A stretch of 64,000 nt of DNA from Bordetella parapertussis (GCA_945903445.1 CAMDNZ010000006.1:1-64000); one strand, 5' to 3'. Positions 18,722-28,126 are shown, numbered from the stretch's first letter. Numbers and translations: made by a program. The notes: generated from the letters alone by a model not told the origin.

Positions 18722-19926
18722 TGTTCGATGTCGCCGTGATCGGCGCTGGCGCGGCCGGCATGTTGTGTGCCGCCGCGGCCGGCCAGCGTGGCTTGCGGGT
18801 CGTGTTGATCGATCACGCCGAACGTCTGGCCGAGAAGATTCGCATCTCGGGTGGCGGGCGCTGCAATTTCACCAACGTGAACACGCAGCCCGCCAACTTC
18901 ATTTCCGAGAACCCGCATTTCGCGCGCTCGGCGTTGGCGGGCTATACGCCACAAGACTTTCTGGGCTTGATGCGCGAGCATCGCATTGCATGGCACGAGA
19001 AACATAAAGGCCAGCTTTTTTGCGACGACAGCGCCGAAGACATCATCGAGATGCTGCGCACCGAGTGCGCGCGCGGTCAGGTGCAATGGCGTATGCCGTG
19101 CAAGGTCGATGGCGTGGCGCGCAGCGAGGCCGACGATCGGGTGCGCTACGACCTGGCGACCGATCAGGGGGCGATTGCTGCGCTTCATTTGGTGGTAGCA
19201 ACAGGCGGTATGGCGATCCCGCAGTTGGGGGCCACCGATTTCGGTCTGAAGCTGGCCCGCCAGTTCGGGTTGAAGGTGGTCGAGCCGCGTCCGGCGCTGG
19301 TGCCCCTCACGTTTGCAGGACCGGTCTGGGCACCTTATGTGCCTTTATCCGGACTGGCCATCGAGGCCGAGATCATCACCGGCGAGGGCAAGCGCGCTAC
19401 CCGTTTCCTGGAAGACGTGTTGTTCACGCACCGGGGCCTGTCGGGACCCGGCATCCTGCAAATTTCCAGCTACTGGCAACCGAACACGGCGATCACCCTG
19501 AACCTGGCGCCGGGACGCGATCTGGCGGCCGAACTGATGGCCGCGCGCAGCGGCAACAAGCAGCAGCTCTCTACGGTGCTGGCGGGTTTGTGGCCCAAGC
19601 GATTGGCCGACGCCTGGCTCGAAGACGCCGCAGGCGGCCTGGGACAGCTGCGGTTAGCCGATGCGCCGGATCGGGCCTTGCGGGGTCTGGGGGCCGCCGT
19701 ACACGCCTGGACACTGTCGCCCGACGGCACCGCAGGCTACAAGAAAGCCGAGGTGATGCGGGGCGGTGTCGATACCAAGGGCCTGGATCAACGCAGCATG
19801 CAGGCACGCGAGGTGCGCGGCCTTCACTTCGTCGGCGAGGTGGTCGATGTAACGGGTTGGCTGGGAGGCTACAACTTCCAGTGGGCCTGGGCGTCGGCGA
19901 TGGCGTGTGCGCGGGGTTTGTCGTAG
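18721..19926 (+). CDS. HI0933/YhiN-family FAD-dependent oxidoreductase
   Basis: Flavoprotein of the HI0933-like family (also called aminoacetone oxidase family). The N-terminal dinucleotide fold has VIGAGAAGMLCAAAAG and the family-typical KIRISGGGRCNFTN near residue 45. GLSGPGILQISSYW lies in the middle and WLGGYNFQWAWASAMACARG at the FAD-binding C-terminus. The start at 18721 overlaps the stop of the decarboxylase by one base, giving 401 residues, the normal length; an upstream in-frame start at 18703 lies inside that gene. Substrate unknown. Confidence 0.88.
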   Translation: MFDVAVIGAGAAGMLCAAAAGQRGLRVVLIDHAERLAEKIRISGGGRCNFTNVNTQPANFISENPHFARSALAGYTPQDFLGLMREHRIAWHEKHKGQLFCDDSAEDIIEMLRTECARGQVQWRMPCKVDGVARSEADDRVRYDLATDQGAIAALHLVVATGGMAIPQLGATDFGLKLARQFGLKVVEPRPALVPLTFAGPVWAPYVPLSGLAIEAEIITGEGKRATRFLEDVLFTHRGLSGPGILQISSYWQPNTAITLNLAPGRDLAAELMAARSGNKQQLSTVLAGLWPKRLADAWLEDAAGGLGQLRLADAPDRALRGLGAAVHAWTLSPDGTAGYKKAEVMRGGVDTKGLDQRSMQAREVRGLHFVGEVVDVTGWLGGYNFQWAWASAMACARGLS

Positions 19927-20074
19927 ACGGCATTAATCCCTGCGATGCGCTTGGCCTTCATCGCATCGACGATGCAAAAGCGATAAGCTGTTGCATTGAC
20001 GCGGCTGGACCTTGGCAATGCCTGCCCCCTCGGCCGCGATTCATGTTTACCGATTTTTCAACTGGAGATTGCAG

Positions 20075-20695
<621 letters not shown>

Positions 20696-20726
20696 GGTTT
20701 CAGAGTATTCTTCGCACGCTGGTCAC

Positions 20727-20985
20727 GCAGGTTGCGGGAGAGAGCACGCGCATCGCGACGCGTGCCACCGAAGGCGCAATTCGCCCGGAATCGCTCAGGT
20801 AACCCATACCGCGACTGCTTCGCCGCCCTGGGGCTGTTCGAACGTCTAGCGTTTGACGGCTCACGAGGCGCGAGCCGGCACTCTGGAGAGATCCGACGGC
20901 GCTAAGTCATTGCGCGCTCGGACGCCGAAGGTGCACACCCGCAACGCTGCGGGGCAACTCTCAGGCAAAAGGACAGAGGGGCGGA
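20727..20985 (+). promoter_or_regulatory. Tandem glycine riboswitch upstream of gcvTHP
   Basis: Two glycine aptamers in series. The first spans about 20727-20818 (GCGGGAGAGAGC, CACCGAAGG, CGCTCAGGTAACC). The second spans about 20876-20985 (CTCTGGAGAGATCC, GCCGAAGG, CTCTCAGGCAAAAGGACAGAG). The two are joined by a linker of roughly 55 bases. These are the conserved core elements of the gcvT leader. In known examples glycine binding turns on expression of the glycine cleavage system; the arrangement directly before gcvT fits that. Confidence 0.93.
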
Positions 20986-21035
20986 AAGCACTGGGTGCCT
21001 ACATGGCATCTGGCATCCGTTACCTGGAGCGTCCT

Positions 21036-22133
21036 ATGTCTGTACCTCTCAAGCACACCCCCCTGGCTGAATCCCATGTCTCCGCTGGCGCACGCATGGT
21101 CGATTTCGGCGGCTGGAACATGCCCCTGGCTTACGGCTCGCAAATCGAAGAGCATCATGCCGTCCGCCAGGATGCAGGCATGTTCGACGTGTCGCATATG
21201 CAGAACGTCGATCTGGCCGGCCCCGACGCCCGGGCGTTCCTGCGCCGTTTGCTGGCCAACGACGTCGACAAGCTGACGACGGTTGGACGCGCGCTCTACA
21301 GCTGCATGCTTAATCCGACGGGCGGCGTCATCGACGACCTGATCGTCTATTTTTTTGCCGACGATCAATGGCGCATCGTGGTCAATGCGGCCACCGCGCC
21401 CAAGGACGTGGCGTGGATGAACCGTGTCGCGCAAGCGGGCGGTTTCGACGTCACCCTGACCCCGCGTACCGATCTGGCGATGATCGCCGTGCAAGGTCCG
21501 AATGCGCGCGCCAAGGTGTGGGCCGCTCGTCCCGACTGGCAAGCCGCGAGCGAATCGCTGGCGCCGTTCAATGCCGCGCGCTTCGATGCCGATGTCCTGG
21601 TGGCTCGTACGGGTTACACCGGTGAGGACGGCTTCGAAGTGGTCGTGCCCGCAAGCGAGGCCGCCGCGTTGTGGCAGGACTTGGTCGCCGCCGGTGTTCG
21701 CCCCTGCGGATTGGGCGCGCGTGACACGCTGCGCCTGGAAGCCGGCATGAATCTGTATGGCCAGGACATGGACGATCTGGTGTTGCCCGGCGAAGCGGGC
21801 TTGACCTGGACCGTCAGCCTGAAAGACGCCGACCGCGATTTCATTGGCCGCGCGGCCCTGGCCTCGACCCGCCCGGTGAACTGGGTCGGTCTGAAACTGG
21901 CCGAGCGCGGCGTGATGCGTGCCCACATGGCGGTGCATACCGCTACGGGTGTGGGTGAGATCACCAGCGGCACCATGTCGCCCACCCTGGGCGTGTCGGT
22001 CGCGTTTGCCCGAGTGCCTGCCGACGTGCAGCCGGGCGATCGGGTCGAGGTCGATATTCGAGGCAAGCGTGTGCCTGCCACAGTCTGCAAGTTACCCTTT
22101 GTGCGTCACGGCAAAGCCGTGGACGCCACCTGA
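21036..22133 (+). CDS. gcvT: Glycine cleavage system aminomethyltransferase (T protein)
   Basis: Transfers the methylene unit from aminomethyl-lipoyl-H protein to tetrahydrofolate, releasing ammonia. The 365-residue product has the family motifs DFGGWNMPLAYGSQIEEHHAVR, FDVSHMQ, ARTGYTGEDGFEV and GLGARDTLRLEAGMNLYG. GGAG seven bases before the ATG at 21036 marks the start; the open frame upstream runs through the riboswitch and is not coding. First gene of gcvT-gcvH-gcvP under glycine riboswitch control. The lipoamide dehydrogenase L protein is not in this window. Confidence 0.97.
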   Translation: MSVPLKHTPLAESHVSAGARMVDFGGWNMPLAYGSQIEEHHAVRQDAGMFDVSHMQNVDLAGPDARAFLRRLLANDVDKLTTVGRALYSCMLNPTGGVIDDLIVYFFADDQWRIVVNAATAPKDVAWMNRVAQAGGFDVTLTPRTDLAMIAVQGPNARAKVWAARPDWQAASESLAPFNAARFDADVLVARTGYTGEDGFEVVVPASEAAALWQDLVAAGVRPCGLGARDTLRLEAGMNLYGQDMDDLVLPGEAGLTWTVSLKDADRDFIGRAALASTRPVNWVGLKLAERGVMRAHMAVHTATGVGEITSGTMSPTLGVSVAFARVPADVQPGDRVEVDIRGKRVPATVCKLPFVRHGKAVDAT

Positions 22134-22166
22134 TTTTCATCCTCTTCATTTGTTTCGGAGACTCGC

Positions 22167-22547
22167 ATGACTCTGCCTACCGATCGTCAATACACCTCGA
22201 CCCACGAATGGGTCAAAGCCGAAGGCGACGTGCTCGTCGTTGGCATCAGCGATCCTGCTCAAGCACAACTGGGCGATCTGGTTTTCGTGGGCGACGTCGA
22301 CGTCGGCGTCACCCTGTCGCAAGGCCAGACGGCTGGCGTGGTCGAATCGGTCAAGGCCGCTTCCGACATCTACGCGCCGGTCGACGGCGAGATCGTGGCG
22401 TTCAACGACGCGCTGGGCGATAACCCCAACCTGATCAACGAATCGCCCTACGACACCTGGATCTTCAAGATCAAACCGGCTCAAGCCGGTACGCCATCGG
22501 GTCTGCTGGACGCCGCGGGCTACAGCCGAGTTGTCGACGCGGGCTAA
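22167..22547 (+). CDS. gcvH: Glycine cleavage system H protein
   Basis: Lipoyl carrier that shuttles the aminomethyl group between P, T and L proteins. 126 residues, with the lipoylated lysine at residue 63 in VVESVKAASDIYAPVDGEIV and the N-terminal YTSTHEWVK. CGGAGA precedes the ATG. It lies 33 bp after gcvT and 34 bp before gcvP. Directly after its stop is a short GGGC/GCCC stem followed by a run of eight T. Confidence 0.97.
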   Translation: MTLPTDRQYTSTHEWVKAEGDVLVVGISDPAQAQLGDLVFVGDVDVGVTLSQGQTAGVVESVKAASDIYAPVDGEIVAFNDALGDNPNLINESPYDTWIFKIKPAQAGTPSGLLDAAGYSRVVDAG

Positions 22548-22581
22548 TCGCCCGATTCCTCTTTTTTTTGCGATTTCCGCC

Positions 22582-25455
22582 ATGCCTATCGTCCTGGACA
22601 CCCACTCCGATTTCATCGGCCGTCATATCGGCCCAGCAGGTTCCGACCTGGATCACATGCTGACCACCGTCGGCGCTGCGTCACTGGCAGCCCTGATCGA
22701 CGAGGTGGTGCCCCCGCGCATTCGCCAGGAGGGGCCCCTGGCCCTGCCTGCGGCGCGCAGCGAGCCCGATGTGCTGGCGGAACTCAAACAGATCGCGGGC
22801 CGCAACAAGGTGTTCCGCAATTACATCGGCCAGGGCTATTACGGCACCCACACGCCGAACGTGATCTTGCGCAACGTCTTGGAGAACCCGGCCTGGTATA
22901 CGGCCTACACGCCGTACCAGCCCGAGATCTCGCAAGGCCGCCTGGAAGCGCTGTTGAACTTCCAGACCATGGTCACCGACTTGACCGGCCTGGATATTGC
23001 CAACGCCTCGCTGTTGGACGAAGGCACCGCGGCGGCTGAAGCCATGGGTCTGGCGCGTCGCGGTTCGCGGGCGGCCAGCCCGGTGTTCTTCATCTCCGAG
23101 CACGTGCATCCACAGACCATCGAGGTGGTGCGTACGCGTGCCGAGGGTATGGGCATCGAAGTCGTGGTGGGCAACGAGGCCGATGGCCTGCCCGCCTGCT
23201 TCGGCGTGCTGCTGCAATATCCGCACAGCTTAGGCGGTGTGGCCGACTATCGTGCCTTGACCGAAGCCGCCCACGCGCAAGGCGCGGTCGTGGCCGTGGC
23301 GACCGATCTGCTGGCCTTGGCTTTGCTGGCCGCCCCTGGCGAATGGGGCGCAGACATCGCCATTGGTTCGGCGCAACGCTTCGGCGTGCCCTTCGGCTAC
23401 GGTGGACCGCATGCCGGTTTCATGGCCTGCAAGGATGCATTCAAGCGCAACATGCCCGGCCGTTTGGTGGGCGTGTCCAAAGATGCGCAAGGCAACCCCG
23501 CGATGCGTCTGGCACTGCAAACGCGCGAGCAGCACATCCGCCGCGAGAAAGCCACTTCCAATATCTGCACCGCGCAAGTGCTGCTGGCCGTGATGGCCGG
23601 CATGTATGCGGTGTGGCACGGCCCCGCCGGTATCCAACGAATCGCGCAACGCGTCAATCACTACACGGCGGTGCTGCGCGAAGGCTTGCAGCGCCTGGGC
23701 GTGAAAGTCGTCAACGACACCTTCTTCGATACGCTGCTGGTGGAAACCGGCAGCCAGACGCCCCAGCTTATCGTGGCGGCCGAGTGCGAGCGCATCAACC
23801 CGCGTCGCGTCGACGGCGCACGCGTGGCGGTGTCCCTGGACGAGACCGTGACGGTGAAGGACGTACAGGCGCTGTTGAACGTGTTCTCGTCGGGCCTGAA
23901 GAAAGACGACATCGTGCTTGACGCCGCATTGTTGGCCGCAGGCGAGACGGGCGGCATTGCGCATGCCGTGGCGCGTCGATCGGCCATCCTGTCGCATCCG
24001 GTGTTCTCGAGCGTTCGTTCGGAAACCGACATGCTGCGCTATTTGCGCAAGCTGTCGGACAAGGATCTGGCACTGGATCGCACGATGATCCCGCTGGGTT
24101 CGTGCACCATGAAGCTGAACGCGACTGCCGAGATGATCCCGATCACCTGGCCCGAGTTCGCTTCGATTCACCCGTTCGCGCCGGCCGATCAGACCGACGG
24201 CTATCGCGAGTTGATCGAACGCTTGTCGGCCAACCTGTGCGAGATCACGGGGTACGACGCCATCAGCCTGCAACCCAATTCGGGTGCGCAAGGCGAGTTC
24301 GCTGGTCTGTTGGCGATCCGTGGATATCAGGCGTCCATCGGTCAGTCGCAGCGCAACGTGTGCTTGATTCCGTCCTCGGCTCACGGCACCAACCCGGCTT
24401 CGGCTCAATTGGCGGGCATGGAAGTGGTGGTGGTGGCATCGGACGCCAACGGCAACGTCGATGTCGAAGACCTGCGTGCGAAGATCGCTCAAGTGGGCGA
24501 CCGCTTGTCGGCGCTGATGATTACCTACCCGTCCACGCATGGCGTGTTCGAAGAGGCCGTCACCGAGATCTGCGCCATGGTGCATGACGCCGGTGGTCAG
24601 GTGTATATGGACGGCGCCAACATGAACGCCATGGTGGGTGTGGCCAAGCCGGGCAAGTTCGGTTCGGACGTGTCGCACTTGAACCTGCACAAGACCTTCT
24701 GCATTCCGCACGGTGGCGGTGGACCGGGTGTGGGTCCGGTGGCGGTGCGCGGTCATCTGGCGAAGTTTCTGCCGGGTGTGGTCAACGCGCAAGGCCGTTT
24801 GCCGGGCGAGTTCCCGATCGGCCCGGTGTCGGCGGCGCCCTATGGATCGGCCGGTATTTTGCCGATCCCGTTCGTGTATATCGCGCTGATGGGGGCCGAA
24901 GGGCTGTTGCGTGCCACCGAGATGGCGATTCTGAATGCCAACTACGTGGCGACGCGCCTGCGGGGTCATTACGACGTGCTGTATAGCGGCCGCAATAATC
25001 GCGTCGCGCACGAGTGCATCCTGGATATGCGGCCCTTGAAAGACAGCAGCGGCATCAGCGCCGAAGACATCGCCAAGCGCTTGATCGACTATGGGTTCCA
25101 CGCGCCCACCATGAGCTTTCCGGTGGCCGGTACGCTGATGGTCGAGCCGACCGAGTCGGAAGGTCTGGCGGAGCTGGATCGTTTCGTCGATGCGATGATC
25201 GCGATTCGTGGCGAGATCGCTGCGGTGGAATCGGGTGAGCGCGATCGCGACGACAACGTGTTGAAAAACGCGCCCCATACCGCGCAAACGCTGTTGGCCG
25301 ACGAGTGGTTGCATGACTATTCGCGCGCCGAGGCTGCGTATCCGCTGCCGCACTTGCGCGATGGCAAGTACTGGCCGCCGGTTGCGCGAGTGGACAACGC
25401 TTACGGCGATCGCAATCTGGTGTGCGCCTGCTTGCCGGTCGAAGCCTACGCGTGA
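22582..25455 (+). CDS. gcvP: Glycine dehydrogenase (decarboxylating), P protein
   Basis: PLP enzyme that decarboxylates glycine and loads the aminomethyl group on the H protein. 957 residues, the same length as the E. coli protein, of the fused-subunit type. Visible: the PLP lysine at about residue 704 in SHLNLHKTFCIPHGGGGPG, the N-terminal half motif FRNYIGQGYYGTHTPNVI, and the glycine-rich PMALGSCTMKLN-equivalent (IPLGSCTMKLN). The start at 22582 matches family N-termini, but the preceding 20 bases are T-rich and contain no Shine-Dalgarno sequence, so initiation is weak or coupled to gcvH. Its last ~110 bp before the final codons recur 3.5 kb downstream. Confidence 0.97.
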   Translation: MPIVLDTHSDFIGRHIGPAGSDLDHMLTTVGAASLAALIDEVVPPRIRQEGPLALPAARSEPDVLAELKQIAGRNKVFRNYIGQGYYGTHTPNVILRNVLENPAWYTAYTPYQPEISQGRLEALLNFQTMVTDLTGLDIANASLLDEGTAAAEAMGLARRGSRAASPVFFISEHVHPQTIEVVRTRAEGMGIEVVVGNEADGLPACFGVLLQYPHSLGGVADYRALTEAAHAQGAVVAVATDLLALALLAAPGEWGADIAIGSAQRFGVPFGYGGPHAGFMACKDAFKRNMPGRLVGVSKDAQGNPAMRLALQTREQHIRREKATSNICTAQVLLAVMAGMYAVWHGPAGIQRIAQRVNHYTAVLREGLQRLGVKVVNDTFFDTLLVETGSQTPQLIVAAECERINPRRVDGARVAVSLDETVTVKDVQALLNVFSSGLKKDDIVLDAALLAAGETGGIAHAVARRSAILSHPVFSSVRSETDMLRYLRKLSDKDLALDRTMIPLGSCTMKLNATAEMIPITWPEFASIHPFAPADQTDGYRELIERLSANLCEITGYDAISLQPNSGAQGEFAGLLAIRGYQASIGQSQRNVCLIPSSAHGTNPASAQLAGMEVVVVASDANGNVDVEDLRAKIAQVGDRLSALMITYPSTHGVFEEAVTEICAMVHDAGGQVYMDGANMNAMVGVAKPGKFGSDVSHLNLHKTFCIPHGGGGPGVGPVAVRGHLAKFLPGVVNAQGRLPGEFPIGPVSAAPYGSAGILPIPFVYIALMGAEGLLRATEMAILNANYVATRLRGHYDVLYSGRNNRVAHECILDMRPLKDSSGISAEDIAKRLIDYGFHAPTMSFPVAGTLMVEPTESEGLAELDRFVDAMIAIRGEIAAVESGERDRDDNVLKNAPHTAQTLLADEWLHDYSRAEAAYPLPHLRDGKYWPPVARVDNAYGDRNLVCACLPVEAYA
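25271..25381 (+). repeat. gcvP 3'-end direct repeat, native copy
   Basis: 111 bp inside gcvP that recur as a near-identical copy at 28765-28874. By eye there are four substitutions and one single-base deletion between the copies. This copy is the functional one because it is in frame and continues to the normal gcvP C-terminus. Confidence 0.9.
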
Positions 25456-25495
25456 GCGAGTGTCGTGATCTTGGCGTGAAGCCAGGTGATCGATG

Positions 25496-25537
25496 CGCCC
25501 CAAGTTGCCGACGAGAGTCGGTGCTTGGGGCGTTTTT
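25496..25537 (+). terminator. Rho-independent terminator after gcvP
   Basis: Perfect nine-base inverted repeat CGCCCCAAG (25496-25504) and CTTGGGGCG (25524-25532), followed by five T. It ends the gcvTHP transcript 40 bp after the stop codon. Confidence 0.9.
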
Positions 25538-25550
25538 GATGGGCGATGGG

Positions 25551-25639
25551 GTTTATGTGTCGTTCCTGCCAGCGCGTACGAAACGATGTCCGAACAGATC
25601 GGGGATGCCGAGCGTAGTGCGTTCGCCAACGCCCGTTAG
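25551..25639 (+). pseudogene. Phd/YefM-type antitoxin fragment, left edge of island
   Basis: Just after the gcvP terminator the translation, with a one-base frame change near 25560, gives VYV then VPASAYETMSEQIGDAERSA and a stop at 25637-25639. This aligns with VPAKAYEAMLELLENAELNW of the antitoxin remnant at 28882-29043, and with the C-terminal half of Phd/YefM (StbD-like) antitoxins in general. The DNA-binding N-terminus is missing. Nucleotide identity to the right-hand fragment is clearly lower than that of the gcvP repeat, so it is a separate or older copy. Confidence 0.5.
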
Positions 25640-25916
25640 GGGTAGCGCGTCTTATCGCCTCGCCGGGTCGATTCTTAGTCATGGTTGATCGGACGGGTCG
25701 CTCGCCGAACACCCTATACATCGCGTGGTCTCAGCGAGTACGCCAATTCAGGCGGGTCCCTTTGTAAATCTTTGGCGTGGCGAATCATGCACGCCACCGC
25801 TCGGATTAGGCTTTCCAAAAAAGCAGCAAGGCCGTCAATCATGCGATGGATGGACGATGCGCTACTTCCTAAGCAGCTGTTGGTCGTTCTAACGGTTTGT
25901 GAAGAAGGGGAAAGAC
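25640..25916 (+). other. Gene-free stretch before the radical SAM gene
   Basis: 277 bp of lower G+C than the flanks. It contains A-rich tracts (CCAAAAAAGC near 25815) and no long convincing gene. A short frame that starts at an ATG near 25841 runs 28 codons into the start of the radical SAM gene and ends at 25927. It could be a leader peptide or chance. The promoter of the island operon must lie here, but I cannot pick it out. Confidence 0.35.
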
Positions 25917-26888
25917 ATGCAGGTTGAACCTCGATGTTTAACGGTACTCGCAACGTACAAATGCACTGCCGAGTGCAAGGAATGCTGTTTCGAGTCCAGT
26001 CCGCGTTTGAAGCAAAGGTTGACGCTGGAAGAGATCAAGTCGGCGATACGGCAGGCGCACCGAAGCTTTCCAAGTATCGAGGTCGTGGTTTTCAGTGGGG
26101 GCGAAACGTTTTTGTTGAAAGACGACCTGATTTCAGCCATCGCTTATGCGACCGAGCTTGGGCTGTTGACGCGCTGCGTCACTAACGGATTCTGGGGAAA
26201 GGCCGAGCATGTGGCGCATCGTACCGTTCAGAGCCTCGTCGCCGCAGGGTTGACTGAAATAAACATCAGCACTGGGGCCGATCATCAAGAGTTCGTTCCA
26301 TTTGCATCGGTTGAGACCGCAAGCAGGTGTTTGGTCGAGGGCAAAATCAGAACGCTTGTGACCATTGAAGCTGACAAGCCGGATGGGGTGTGTATGGAGA
26401 CAGCACTCAACAGCCCGATATTCGGAACGCTGTTGAGAGAACAGCCCGGATTGTTTAGTTTGCAGTCGAATTCGTGGATGCCTTTCAAGACAAACTACGA
26501 AGATCGCAGGGTTTCACTCGCTCGCGGCTCATTGGAGACGGGCTGCAAGCAGTTGCTCACCAACATTGTAGTTACGCCGTACAAGAAGATGTCGGCTTGC
26601 TGTGGCTTGACTTTCGAGCATATTCCCGAGTTGACGCTAGGTGATCTGAACGATGAAAACATGACGTCGTTGTACGAGATGGCCAGAAAGGATTTTCTAA
26701 AGATATGGATCCATACGGACGGGCCGAGCGTGATTATGCGCAAGCTGTTTGGCGAGGACATCGACGACGATCTGGCTCAATTCAAGCATATCTGTCAGGC
26801 CTGCGTGGTTCTGCATAAGCACCCCACCGTCAGGGCTGAGATCAGGCGGCGTTACGCGGAATCCATGCCCGACGTGCTGGCACGCTAG
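25917..26888 (+). CDS. Radical SAM protein with auxiliary-cluster-like C-terminus, function unknown
   Basis: 323-residue radical SAM enzyme. The 4Fe-4S site is CxxxCxxC (Cys16, Cys20, Cys23, followed directly by Cys24), and the SAM-binding FSGGETFL is at residues 59-66. A second cysteine set in the C-terminal third (Cys210, Cys228-Cys229, and Cys293-x2-Cys296) resembles the SPASM/twitch auxiliary clusters of peptide-modifying radical SAM enzymes, though spacing is unusual. GGGG six bases before ATG 25917 supports that start; a GTG at 25899 is in frame. It is followed 83 bp later by an unrecognised ~375-residue protein and then a PH-like membrane protein, all on one strand in a low-G+C island. 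A role in modifying a peptide or protein is my inference. Confidence 0.82.
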   Translation: MQVEPRCLTVLATYKCTAECKECCFESSPRLKQRLTLEEIKSAIRQAHRSFPSIEVVVFSGGETFLLKDDLISAIAYATELGLLTRCVTNGFWGKAEHVAHRTVQSLVAAGLTEINISTGADHQEFVPFASVETASRCLVEGKIRTLVTIEADKPDGVCMETALNSPIFGTLLREQPGLFSLQSNSWMPFKTNYEDRRVSLARGSLETGCKQLLTNIVVTPYKKMSACCGLTFEHIPELTLGDLNDENMTSLYEMARKDFLKIWIHTDGPSVIMRKLFGEDIDDDLAQFKHICQACVVLHKHPTVRAEIRRRYAESMPDVLAR

Positions 26889-26971
26889 AGCTTACGAAAC
26901 TGTATCGATCAGTCGGTCGACACCAGGAGCGCAAGTTCCGCAAACGAGTTGTCTTATCGCAGGAGGCAACA

Positions 26972-28115
26972 ATGAAAAGGCGGAAAGTTGTCGGTTTGTT
27001 GGGGGCCCTTCGTTCTCGCCGGCCTCAGGGCTAGCGGAAACCTGTATGGCCTTCCGGTCAGCGTGACGGGGCCAAGGGTGGACAGCGACCTGTTGTTGCT
27101 GCCTCTGGATGATTCCGTGCTGGGTCAATCGGCGCTCGGGATGCTGCAACGTTATGGCACGGCCTGGAGGGCGGTGCTAAGCGGCGATCCACGCATGGCT
27201 GACTCATTGAGAAAGGATCCGCTGGGTTTTCTCCAAAACCTTGGCGGCGAATCGGGTGTGCATGCGGACAGCGTGGAGACTCGGACCTTGATGGCGTTCA
27301 CCGATCCGGAGGTCGTCAAGGCTTCTTTATCGGGAGACTACGCAGCTTTCCTGCGCAAGTTGAAGTCGCTCCATATTCTGAGCGATGGCGCCGAATCGTT
27401 GATGAGGCAACGTGTCAAAGCGGCGATTGCGGCACTTCCCTCCATGCCGCAGGATATGACGTCAATCGCGGATGAAACTCCCGAAATCGTCGTGAGGGAT
27501 CAGGTCATCGTCGACGAGTTCAACGCAATCATGCGCAATATGATCCATAAGGAATACGAAGAGCGCGAATCTTGGGGGGATCGGGACGACTCACTTGTAG
27601 TGGTCGTCGCTGCGTTTGTCTATATCGCCGTTGGAGTGCATACCTACACCGCCGTTACCTCGCAGTTGGCGGTTGCCATTAATGTCGCAGCGTGGGTGGC
27701 GGTCACGACCGATATTGTCGTAACGGCCAACGGAAATGAGAAAGCGTATGGGGTACTCCCGCTAGACCGTTCTACCGCTGGCCAAACAGAATTTAACGAG
27801 TCTTTTGGCACAGATTCGCATCACATTCAACGGAAGAAACGTTATGCACTTGCGTATCAAGCATTTCTGCGCAAGCGCATGTTGGTATTTGGAGAGGAGC
27901 GGCACGCTGAACTTGCGCATGCCTCGCGTTTGGCAAGTCTGCTGGGAAACGAGAAATTCACGAATGAGACCAATCGTCAGTTGGTCCGTGACGAAGTAAG
28001 ACTGTTCTTAGAGGCAGCCCACCAGATTGGTACGTTGAACATGCCGAGAGATAAATTATTGGAAATCATCAGTCGCTGTCAGAAAATCGCGTTGAGAGCG
28101 GCAATGCTGGATTAA
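26972..28115 (+). CDS. Unrecognised protein with alternating Val/Ala/Thr segment; apparent frameshift near its start
   Basis: The long frame is open from 26988 (TTG) to 28115, about 375 residues. A perfect AGGAGG and ATG at 26972 lie just upstream but one frame off. Removing one G from the GGGGG run at about 27000-27005 joins them into a basic N-terminus (MKRRKVVGLLG) and a hydrophobic stretch like a signal or anchor. Residues ~57-86 (AWRAVLSGDPRMADSLRKDP, then LGFLQNLGG) vaguely recall the helical leader of nitrile-hydratase-related peptide precursors. Residues ~203-248 are an unbroken run of Val, Ala, Thr, Ile with scattered Asn and aromatic residues; this could be two membrane strands or a modified core-like region. 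The last ~110 residues are charged and helical. Family not recognised; coding is well supported by length and codon pattern. Confidence 0.65.
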
Positions 28116-28126
28116 AAGGGGCTGAA

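Noticed and set aside
23230..25629. 799-codon open frame on the minus strand
   Set aside because: Shadow of gcvP; His/Arg/Gln-rich low-information translation with no recognisable domain.
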